From NCBI RefSeq assembly GCF_900114285.1, contig NZ_FOSN01000004.1:175212-239211 (forward strand): a stretch of DNA of 64,000 nucleotides. The letters run 5' to 3'. A program made the position numbers and the translations under genes. This DNA is from Methylocapsa palsarum (GTDB lineage: Bacteria > Pseudomonadota > Alphaproteobacteria > Rhizobiales > Beijerinckiaceae). Positions 37,237-44,276 of the stretch are shown one piece after another. How positions within the stretch are numbered: position 1 is the stretch's first letter; every line of letters starts with the position of its first letter. The notes beneath the pieces were generated by a model. It did no database searches. It saw nothing but the letters and a program-made list of their open reading frames with translations, and was not told the DNA's origin.

Positions 37237-37256
37237 CTATATTTATAACAATATAG
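37237..37256. promoter_or_regulatory. Mo-box-like palindrome (putative ModE operator)
   Basis: CTATATT-TATAAC-AATATAG, perfect 7-bp arms with a 6-nt spacer, inside TGCTATATT...AATATAGGT. It resembles ModE operators of the form CGyTATAT-N6-ATATArCG. It lies 157 bp upstream of the first gene of the molybdenum island and next to the 5' end of the CCA-like gene's upstream region. Confidence 0.55.
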
Positions 37257-37412
37257 GTTGCGGCCATTGTCACACTTATGACATTCCCCGGCTCCCCGAA
37301 CGTTCCGCGCCGGCTTTCGGTCACGAGCTCTGCTTGAAACGGCGGTCGGTCGCCTGTCTCCGCGCTGGCTCGGAGCTTGCTCGGTGGGAGCAGGTTCACG
37401 AGGAGTCCAACC

Positions 37413-38285
37413 ATGCGCCCCGACCTTTTCGCCGCCTTTTTGTCGAGGGAAGCGCGCCCTCTCGCGCTGATCCTCGGGACCAACGAGATCGCGTCGGCGA
37501 CGGCGGTGCTGCTGGCCTGGGAGGGTTATTCGGTCATTTTGAGCCACGATCCGTTTCCGCCGGTCATCCGCCGCGGGATGTCGTTCCACGACGCCCTGTT
37601 CGACGACCGGGCCGAGGTCGACGGCATCGCCGGCCTGCGGGCGGAGACGTCGATGGAGATCGCCGAACGCCTGAGCGAAGACGGCTGCGTCGCCGTCACC
37701 CCGCTGCAATTGACCGACCTGCTTCCGCTGCGCACGCCCGCAGCCCTTATCGACGCGCGGATGCAGAAGCGCCGCGTCACACCCGACCTTCGCGGACTCG
37801 GCCGGGTCGCCGTCGGGCTGGGACCGAACTTCGCGGTGGGGGTCAATTGCGACATCGCCGTCGAAACTCATCCCGCCCATACCGGCGAACTTGTCGAAAT
37901 CGGCGCCACGGACGGCCCGGACGGAGTTCCGCGCGCGCTCGGCGGGGCCGGCGGCGAGCGTTTCGTCTATTCCCGCCGCGACGGGATCTGGCGCACCGCG
38001 GTCGACGTCGGCATGCAAGTGTTCCGGGGCTTCCCGCTCGGGCGCCACGGCGGGGCGCAGATCCTCGCGCCGATCGACGGCTCTCTGCGCGGGATCGCCC
38101 GTGACGGGGCCTTCGCGCCAGCCGGCGTCAAGCTGATCGAGATCGATCCGCGCGGCCGCTCCGCCGCCTGGACTGGCTCCGACCAGCGCGGCCGCGCCAT
38201 CGCCGAGGCCGCCGCTAAGGCGATCCGGACCTGCGCGAGACTCCGCAAGGCGATGGCGACCGCCAGCCCGACCCGCCAGGAATGA
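37413..38285 (+). CDS. YqeB/EF2563-like molybdenum-associated protein
   Basis: 290 aa from ATG 37413; GAGGAG lies 7 nt upstream and fixes the start. An N-terminal dinucleotide-fold motif (ILGTNEIASATAVLL, residues 20-34) is followed by PPVIRRGMSFHDALFD and VDGIAGLRA. The C-terminal APIDGSLRGIARDG...IEIDPR matches the end of EF2563/YqeB proteins, known from selenium-dependent molybdenum hydroxylase loci. Here it opens a molybdate uptake and storage island instead. Role unknown; handling of a Mo intermediate is a reasonable guess. Confidence 0.72.
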   Translation: MRPDLFAAFLSREARPLALILGTNEIASATAVLLAWEGYSVILSHDPFPPVIRRGMSFHDALFDDRAEVDGIAGLRAETSMEIAERLSEDGCVAVTPLQLTDLLPLRTPAALIDARMQKRRVTPDLRGLGRVAVGLGPNFAVGVNCDIAVETHPAHTGELVEIGATDGPDGVPRALGGAGGERFVYSRRDGIWRTAVDVGMQVFRGFPLGRHGGAQILAPIDGSLRGIARDGAFAPAGVKLIEIDPRGRSAAWTGSDQRGRAIAEAAAKAIRTCARLRKAMATASPTRQE

Positions 38286-38445
38286 TCAAGAAGGATCACG
38301 ACGGTCCAAGCGGAATCCGGGCGGTCCAAACATTGCGCCTGTCTCGGAGCGGCCGTCTTGGCATGAGCGTCTTGGGTGAGCGCCATGAACGCCGCGCTTT
38401 GCTTTACCGGTGTAACGCCGTATACTGGACTTCTGGCAGGTTCCC

Positions 38446-38922
38446 ATGTCGAAACAAAAAGTTCAGTCTCTCCCCACCCCCGGCCGAAAGCCGCCCGCTA
38501 TGGCGCCAACCAAACGGCTGCCCGAGTCCGCTTCGAGCCCAGCCTCGGTTTCGATCGAAATCCACTGGCCGAACGGCGGAACGTTCGGACCGGAGGAACT
38601 GGTCCTGATCGACACAATCCGGAAAGAGCAGTCGATCATCGGGGCGAGCCGGGCGCTGGGACTGTCCTATCGGAAATGCTGGCTGATCGCCGACATGCTG
38701 AACCGCTGTTTTGAGTCGCCCGTCATCGCGACCTTTCCGGGGCGGCGCACCGCCGGCGCCGAAATCACGCCTTTCGGCGAACGCCTCGTCGCTCTCTATC
38801 GCTCGATCGGGCGCCATGCCGCGGCGTCCTCGAAAAAGTCGCTGGACGAACTCACGTCTTCACTGGACTGGGAGTTCGATCCAAAGGCCAGGGCCGCGGC
38901 CGCGGCGCGCGATCTGGCGTGA
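38446..38922 (+). CDS. ModE-type winged-HTH regulator lacking MOP domains
   Basis: 158 aa. The winged helix region VLIDTIRKEQSIIGASRALGL...SYRKCWLIADMLNRC with GGRR-like wing (FPGRRTAGAEITPFGERLVALYRSI) matches the N-terminal domain of ModE. The two C-terminal molybdate-binding MOP domains of full ModE (about 260 aa) are absent; the protein ends after a helix. A separate TOBE/Mop protein is encoded on the opposite strand and overlaps this 3' end. Likely represses the island when Mo is plentiful, but how it senses Mo is unclear. Confidence 0.8.
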   Translation: MSKQKVQSLPTPGRKPPAMAPTKRLPESASSPASVSIEIHWPNGGTFGPEELVLIDTIRKEQSIIGASRALGLSYRKCWLIADMLNRCFESPVIATFPGRRTAGAEITPFGERLVALYRSIGRHAAASSKKSLDELTSSLDWEFDPKARAAAAARDLA

Positions 38923-39337
38923 GGTCTTGCTCGGAGATGGCGACGGCCTTGATCATTACCCAGGCCTTGAGTCCGTCGACCAGCGCCAGCCGCTCTACGG
39001 ATTCGTTGGTGACCAGAGAGTGAAGCCGCGTCCTGCCGAGATTGAACGTGACCCGGACATAGGGCGGGTCGAGCGCGGCGATTTCGACGATTTGTCCAGG
39101 AAGCCGGTTGGTGATCGACACGTCCATCGGCCGCGACAGGGCGATCGACACGTCGCTCGCGTCGATGCGCACGATGACGCTGGCGCCGACGGCGATGTCG
39201 ATCAGCGGCGCGCGCAATTCGCCGTCCTCGAAAAACAGAATCGTCATCGCGGCGGAAAGGTCATGGCGCAGCACGCGCGCGGACAGAGCCGTTTCGAGGA
39301 CTGGACGAAGCGCGCGCTTTCTGGAGCTTTCCAACAT
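38852..39337 (-). CDS. Free-standing TOBE/Mop-domain protein (ModC C-terminus-like)
   Basis: 161 aa from ATG 39337. The sequence ALSARVLRHD, SVIVRIDASDVSIALSRP, ITNRLPGQIVEI and a final WVMIKAVAI is that of the C-terminal TOBE region of alphaproteobacterial ModC, without any ATPase domain. It is convergent with and overlaps the ModE-like gene by 71 bp, and is divergent from modA (123 bp between starts). It may be a molybdate-binding partner of the MOP-less regulator or a stray ModC fragment. The open frame continues upstream to 40357 antisense to modA, but that part is a shadow. Confidence 0.7.
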   Translation of the reverse strand: MLESSRKRALRPVLETALSARVLRHDLSAAMTILFFEDGELRAPLIDIAVGASVIVRIDASDVSIALSRPMDVSITNRLPGQIVEIAALDPPYVRVTFNLGRTRLHSLVTNESVERLALVDGLKAWVMIKAVAISEQDLTPDRAPRPRPWPLDRTPSPVKT

Positions 39338-39460
39338 GACTTGCTCGCCGCCCCTCGCCGGGGCGCATCCCCTTTCCCAGACAAGGCTTGCTCGCTCGCG
39401 CCGCAAAATCCGCGCCGCGATCCGCACAACCTTAAACAGTTTCAATACGGAGAAAAAGCA

Positions 39461-40303
39461 ATGATCGAACTGACCCGCCTGGGGCTCAAGGCCCGAGTGC
39501 TCGCAGGTCTGGCGCTCGTAGGCCTGACGCTCACCGGTCTGGCGTTCGCCAATCCGGCGTTCGCTGAACAGCCTCTTGCCACGGCGCCAGGCGCCGCCGC
39601 GACCAAGGGCCCGGTGATTTTCGCGGCGGCCAGCATGAAGACCGCTCTCGACGCCGTCGCGGCGGCCTGGACGGCCAAGACCGGCAAGGCCACCTCGATT
39701 TCCTACGCGGCCTCGCCGGTTCTCGCCAAACAGATCGAACAGGGCGCCCCGGCCGACATTTTCGTCTCCGCCGACCTGCAATGGATGGATTATCTGGATA
39801 AGGCCAAACTCATCAGGCCGGGCACCCGCCACAATCTTCTTGGCAATACGCTGGTGCTGATCGAGCCGGCCGACGGCAAAACCGAATTGAAAATCGAGCC
39901 GGGGTTTGACCTCGCCGGCGCGGTCGGCAGCGGCAAGCTCGCGGTCTGCACCATTACATCGTGCCCCGGCGGAATCTACGCCAAGGAGGCGCTGGAAAAG
40001 CTTGGAATCTTCGCCGCGCTCGAACCGAAACTGGCTCAGGCCGACAATATCCGCAACGCCCTCGCGCTCGTCGCCCGCGGCGAGGCGCCCTTCGGCATCG
40101 TTTACCTCACGGACGCCAAGGCGGAACCCAAGGTCCGCGTCGTCGGCACGTTTCCCGAGGGCTCCCACAGTCCGATCATCTATCCGGTTGCGATCGTCGC
40201 CGATTCCAAAAACAAGGACGCCGCGCATTTCGTCGCTTATCTGTCCTCGCAGGAGGCGACGAAAATCCTCACCGGACAAGGTTTCAAGATCCTGACAAAG
40301 TAA
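39461..40303 (+). CDS. modA: Molybdate ABC transporter substrate-binding protein
   Basis: 280 aa from ATG 39461, with CGGAGA about 9 nt upstream. A Sec signal peptide ends near FANPAFAEQ. ModA hallmarks: VIFAAASMKTALDAVAAAW at the N-lobe, GAPADIFVSADLQWMDYL, and IRNALALVARGEAPFGIVYLTDA. Binds periplasmic molybdate for ModBC. Confidence 0.95.
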   Translation: MIELTRLGLKARVLAGLALVGLTLTGLAFANPAFAEQPLATAPGAAATKGPVIFAAASMKTALDAVAAAWTAKTGKATSISYAASPVLAKQIEQGAPADIFVSADLQWMDYLDKAKLIRPGTRHNLLGNTLVLIEPADGKTELKIEPGFDLAGAVGSGKLAVCTITSCPGGIYAKEALEKLGIFAALEPKLAQADNIRNALALVARGEAPFGIVYLTDAKAEPKVRVVGTFPEGSHSPIIYPVAIVADSKNKDAAHFVAYLSSQEATKILTGQGFKILTK

Positions 40304-40438
40304 TCTCGACAGCCTAGCGACAATGATCGCCGCAGCGCGCGGTCCTCGCTCACACAAGCCTCTCGCTCACACAAATCCCTTGCCCTCAAAAACTACACAC
40401 ACAACCCCCCGCCCTGACTCACAATCGCTGGAGCGCGC

Positions 40439-41134
40439 ATGTTTCATCTGAACGCCGCGGAATGGACCGCGATCTGGCTGTCCTTGCGCATCGCCATCGT
40501 CGCCACCCTGATCAGCCTGCCCTTCGGCATAGCTGCCGCCTACGCGCTCGCGCGCGGCCGGTTCCCCGGCAAGTCGCTTCTGAACGGGATCATCCATCTG
40601 CCGCTGGTCCTGCCCCCGGTCGTCACCGGCTTTCTTCTGCTCATGCTGCTTGGCCGCAGGGGCGCGCTTGGTCCGTTTCTCGCCAGCATCGGCATTGTCC
40701 TGTCGTTTCGCTGGACCGGCGCCGCCGTCGCCTGCGCGGTCATGGGATTTCCCTTGATGGTGCGCGCGATGCGGCTCTCCTTCGAGGCGGTCGACCGCCG
40801 GCTTGAACTCGCGGCCGGAACCCTCGGGGCGAGCGGGCCCTGGCGGTTTTTCCTCGTCAGCCTGCCGCTCGCTTTTCCCGGCATCATCGTCGGCTCGATC
40901 CTCGCCTTCGCCAAGGCCCTCGGCGAATTCGGCGCGACCATCACCTTCGTCTCCAACATTCCCGGCGAGACGCAGACCATCTCGGCGGCGATCTACACCT
41001 ACACGCAGGTCCCGGGCGGCGACGAAAGCGCCCTGCGCCTCACCATCGTCGCCATCGTGATCGCGCTCGCGGCCCTGTTCGCGTCCGAGATTTTCCAGAA
41101 GATGGGTGAAAAACGCATCGCGAGTCTTGAATGA
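40439..41134 (+). CDS. modB: Molybdate ABC transporter permease
   Basis: 231 aa, typical for ModB. About five membrane spans. The EAA loop reads LELAAGTLGASGPWRFFLVS and is followed by SILAFAKALGEFGATITFV, the ModB signature. TGGAG is 5 nt before the ATG. A 135-bp spacer after modA contains the 13-mer ctcgctcacacaa twice (40345 and 40362). Confidence 0.96.
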   Translation: MFHLNAAEWTAIWLSLRIAIVATLISLPFGIAAAYALARGRFPGKSLLNGIIHLPLVLPPVVTGFLLLMLLGRRGALGPFLASIGIVLSFRWTGAAVACAVMGFPLMVRAMRLSFEAVDRRLELAAGTLGASGPWRFFLVSLPLAFPGIIVGSILAFAKALGEFGATITFVSNIPGETQTISAAIYTYTQVPGGDESALRLTIVAIVIALAALFASEIFQKMGEKRIASLE

Positions 41135-41203
41135 TCAGATCCGAATGAAACAGATCCAAATGAGCAAGATCCGGAAGATCCGGCTCCGGACGCCAGAGGT
41201 CCC

Positions 41204-42301
41204 ATGCTAGAGGTCAATGTCGCGCTCAAGGTGGGAAGCTTCCAACTGGAAGTCGCCTTCCAGAATCAGAAGACCTTCACCGCGCTGTTCGGGCAATCGG
41301 GTTCGGGCAAGTCCCTGACGCTCAATCTCATCTCCGGCCTGATCCGGCCGAACGAGGGTTTCATCCGCCTCGACGGCGTGACGTTCGTCGACATCAACGA
41401 GGGCATCTTCGAGCCGATGCACAGGCGCCGCGTCGGGGTCGTTTTCCAAGATTCCAATCTTTTTCCGCATATGAGCGTCCGGCAGAACCTGCTGTTCGGC
41501 CGCTGGTTCGCGCCCAAGGGCGACCGTCGGATCGATTTCGACCAGGTGATCGAGGTGCTCGGAATCGGCAAGCTGCTGAAACGTCCGCCCTCGCGTCTTT
41601 CGGGCGGCGAGCGCCAGCGCGTCGCGATCGGTCGCGCGCTTTTGTCGTGTCCCAGGCTTCTGCTGTTCGACGAGCCGATGGCGGCGCTCGACATGGAGCG
41701 AAAGCTTGAAATCCTGCCCCTGATCGAGCGAATCCGCGACGAGTTCAGGGTGCCGATGGTCTATGTCTCGCACGCGATCGAGGAGGTTGTCCGCCTCGCC
41801 GATCTGATCGTCGTGATCGACGCCGGCAAGGTCAAGGCGATCGGCGGTCCGGGCGAGGTCTTCAGCGCGGCCTCGGCGCAAAGCGAGGAGGCGCGGTTCG
41901 ACCGCTCGTCGGTCCTGACCGTCAGGGTCGCGGGCGAAAACGCCCGCTATGGCCTGACCGAATTGAAACATTCTTCAGGCGTGATCTGGCTCGGCGGCGC
42001 GGCCGGACCGGCCGGCTCCGAAGCTCGCGTCATCATCAAGGCGACCGATGTCGTGCTCGCCAACGAACCGGCGCATCGCACCAGCGTGCGCAGCGTGCTG
42101 CAGGGCAAGGTCTTGTCCATTCACGACAGCGGCCCGTTCGCAATGGTCGAGATTGCGTTGGCCGGAGATAACCACCTGTTCGCGGCGGCGACCCGGCAGG
42201 CGGTCGACGAACTCGGCCTGCAGAAGGGCTGCGACGTCTTCGCCCTGATCAAGACCGCCGCCCTCGACGAGGCCAAAATCGCTCCCGCGCATGTTTCGTG
42301 A
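41204..42301 (+). CDS. modC: Molybdate ABC transporter ATP-binding protein
   Basis: 365 aa. Walker A GQSGSGKS (residues 30-37), ABC signature LSGGERQR (132-139), Walker B LLLFDEP (152-158), and a C-terminal TOBE/Mop domain with VIIKATDVVLANEP. Complete and apparently functional. The 69-bp spacer from modB contains cagatccRaatga twice. Confidence 0.96.
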   Translation: MLEVNVALKVGSFQLEVAFQNQKTFTALFGQSGSGKSLTLNLISGLIRPNEGFIRLDGVTFVDINEGIFEPMHRRRVGVVFQDSNLFPHMSVRQNLLFGRWFAPKGDRRIDFDQVIEVLGIGKLLKRPPSRLSGGERQRVAIGRALLSCPRLLLFDEPMAALDMERKLEILPLIERIRDEFRVPMVYVSHAIEEVVRLADLIVVIDAGKVKAIGGPGEVFSAASAQSEEARFDRSSVLTVRVAGENARYGLTELKHSSGVIWLGGAAGPAGSEARVIIKATDVVLANEPAHRTSVRSVLQGKVLSIHDSGPFAMVEIALAGDNHLFAAATRQAVDELGLQKGCDVFALIKTAALDEAKIAPAHVS

Positions 42302-42316
42302 ACAAGGATCTGCGTT

Positions 42317-42348
42317 TAAGACTATCGTTCAATAAGACTGTCGTTCAA
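42317..42348 (+). repeat. 16-bp tandem repeat upstream of mosB
   Basis: taagactatcgttcaa followed directly by taagactgtcgttcaa, one base different, in the spacer between modC and mosB. Possible binding site pair or simple duplication. Confidence 0.85.
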
Positions 42349-42397
42349 GCTTGCGGCCGCTCGCAAGAATAACCCACACTGGATGGAGGGCGCCTAC

Positions 42398-43210
42398 ATG
42401 ACCAACACGACGGCGGAGCTAGAAGGGCTCCTTATGCAGCGATCGCTGACCGACCCGCAGCTTCTGGCGGCGGCGGCGGCGGCGGCCGACTTCCGGATCC
42501 TTCCGGACGCGAGCGTGATCAAGATTGGCGGCCAAAGCGTGATCGACCGCGGCCGCGCCGCTGTCTATCCGCTCGTGGACGAGATCGTCGCCGTGCGCAA
42601 AAGGCATCAGCTTCTGATCGGGACCGGCGCCGGGACAAGGGCCCGGCATCTCTACTCGATCGCGGCGGAGCTGAACCTGCCGGCCGGCGTGCTTTCGCAG
42701 CTCGGGGCCTCGGTCGCCGACCAGAACGCCGCGATGCTGGGGCAACTCCTCGCAAAGCACGGCATTTCCCTCGTCAGCGGCGCTGGACTTTCAGCGGTGC
42801 CGCTCTATCTCGCCGAGGTGAACGCCGTCGTCTTCAGCGGCATGCCGCCCTACTCGCTGTGGACGCGGCCTCCGACCGAAGGCGTCATCCCGCCCTACCG
42901 CACCGACGCGGGATGCTACCTCATCGCCGAGCAGTTCGGCTGCAAGTCGATGATCTTCGTGAAGGACGAAGACGGCCTCTACACCGAGAATCCGAAAACC
43001 TCGAAGAACGCCATTCTCATTCCGAAGATCTCGGTCGACGAGATGAAGGCGCGGGGCCTGCACGATTCGATCCTTGAATTCCCGATGCTCGATCTGCTCA
43101 AGAGCGCGCATCACGTCCGCGAGGTTCAGGTGGTGAACGGCCTCGTCCCCGGCAACCTGACGCGCGCGCTTGACGGCGAGCATGTCGGCACCATCATCAC
43201 CGCGAGCTAA
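42398..43210 (+). CDS. mosB: Molybdenum storage protein beta subunit
   Basis: 270 aa from ATG 42398, chosen because GGAGG lies 8 nt upstream and this gives the same length as I recall for the Azotobacter vinelandii beta subunit; the ATG at 42383 would add five residues. Amino-acid-kinase/UMP-kinase fold: [13 protein letters not shown] at the nucleotide loop, [18 protein letters not shown], and [16 protein letters not shown]. The MoSto hexamer (alpha3beta3) packs polyoxomolybdate clusters using ATP. Directly followed by mosA. Confidence 0.95.
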   Translation: MTNTTAELEGLLMQRSLTDPQLLAAAAAAADFRILPDASVIKIGGQSVIDRGRAAVYPLVDEIVAVRKRHQLLIGTGAGTRARHLYSIAAELNLPAGVLSQLGASVADQNAAMLGQLLAKHGISLVSGAGLSAVPLYLAEVNAVVFSGMPPYSLWTRPPTEGVIPPYRTDAGCYLIAEQFGCKSMIFVKDEDGLYTENPKTSKNAILIPKISVDEMKARGLHDSILEFPMLDLLKSAHHVREVQVVNGLVPGNLTRALDGEHVGTIITAS

Positions 43211-43221
43211 GGACCCCCGCC

Positions 43222-44061
43222 ATGCCCGAACCCACCAACACCATCAAGCACGTCGCCTCGCCGCTCGCGCGTCAGACCCTGCTCGACAACGACCTCACCC
43301 GTCCCGTCGCCGGAGGCCGTCCTATCCGGCTCCTCCCCTGGCTGCAGGTCGTGAAAATCGGCGGCCGCTCGATCATGGATCGCGGCCCGGACGCGATCCT
43401 GCCGATCGTCGACGAACTCAGGAAGCTGCTACCCGAGCACCGTCTGCTCATTCTGACCGGCGCTGGCATCCGCGCCCGTCACCTCTACGGCGTCGGCCTC
43501 GATCTCGGCCTCCCCGCCGGCTCGCTCGCGCCGCTCGCCGCGAGCGAGGCCGGCCAGAACGGCCACATTCTCGCGTCGCTGCTCGCGCCCGAGGGCGTCT
43601 CCTATATCGAGCACCCGACCATTGCGACCCAGCTCGCGATCCACCTCTCCGCGGCCCGCGCGGTCGTGGGGAGCGCCTTCCCTCCCTATCACCACCACGA
43701 GTTCCCTGCCTCGCGCATCCCGATCCACCGGGCCGACACCGGCGCGTTCCTGCTCGCCGACGCGCTCGGAGCGGCCGGCCTCACCATCGTCGAGGATGTC
43801 GACGGGGTATATGACGTCGATCCCAATGGCGCCGGCGGGAAGCAGGCGAAATTCATTCGCGAGACAAGCGCGGCCAGCCTCGCTGATGATCTCGCCAAGT
43901 CAAATGGCACATTGCCCTTCGACCCTGCGCTCCTCGAGGTCATGGCGACCGCGCGCCATATCGAACGCGTGCAGATCGTGAACGGACTGGCCCCAGGCCG
44001 GCTCACCGCCGCCCTCCGCGGCGAGCATGTCGGGACGATCATCCATACGGGCGCGCATTAA
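43222..44061 (+). CDS. mosA: Molybdenum storage protein alpha subunit
   Basis: 279 aa, with AAGGAC 7 nt before the ATG. The N-terminal SIKH-like region [14 protein letters not shown] and [18 protein letters not shown] match the alpha subunit of A. vinelandii MoSto. The cluster-binding His block PYHHHEFP is intact, followed by [25 protein letters not shown]. Forms the storage cage with MosB, 11 nt upstream. Feeds nitrogenase or molybdoenzyme cofactor assembly. Confidence 0.95.
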   Translation: MPEPTNTIKHVASPLARQTLLDNDLTRPVAGGRPIRLLPWLQVVKIGGRSIMDRGPDAILPIVDELRKLLPEHRLLILTGAGIRARHLYGVGLDLGLPAGSLAPLAASEAGQNGHILASLLAPEGVSYIEHPTIATQLAIHLSAARAVVGSAFPPYHHHEFPASRIPIHRADTGAFLLADALGAAGLTIVEDVDGVYDVDPNGAGGKQAKFIRETSAASLADDLAKSNGTLPFDPALLEVMATARHIERVQIVNGLAPGRLTAALRGEHVGTIIHTGAH

Positions 44062-44076
44062 GCCCAGGCGCCGCGA

Positions 44077-44109
44077 CGCCGCGCCCCCCGATCCGCTTCG
44101 GGCGCGGCG
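44077..44109 (+). terminator. GC-rich hairpin after mosA
   Basis: CGCCGCGCCC (44077-44086) pairs perfectly with GGGCGCGGCG (44100-44109) around a 13-nt loop, 15 nt after the mosA stop. No strong U-tract follows, so it may stabilise the mRNA end or act with Rho. Confidence 0.55.
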
Positions 44110-44276
44110 CGACGGCCTAAGCCCGCTTTGAAGAGGCAATCTCTCGTTCGCGATAGGAACAATGTTTACGCCGACGACGGAAAAAACGTTTGTTCATCGC
44201 CTGTCGGAGGCCCTCGGCCGCGGCTCTCGAAAATGACTCACCGGCGTTTCAAACTTCGCGGCTCTTTCGCTTGTCT

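Noticed and set aside
38852..40357. 501-codon minus-strand gene over modA
   Set aside because: Only the last 161 codons show TOBE homology; the rest is antisense to modA, which has a full signal peptide and domain.
42302..42397. Molybdenum cofactor riboswitch before mosB
   Set aside because: The spacer is under 100 bp and is mostly a 16-bp tandem repeat; no Moco aptamer pattern seen.
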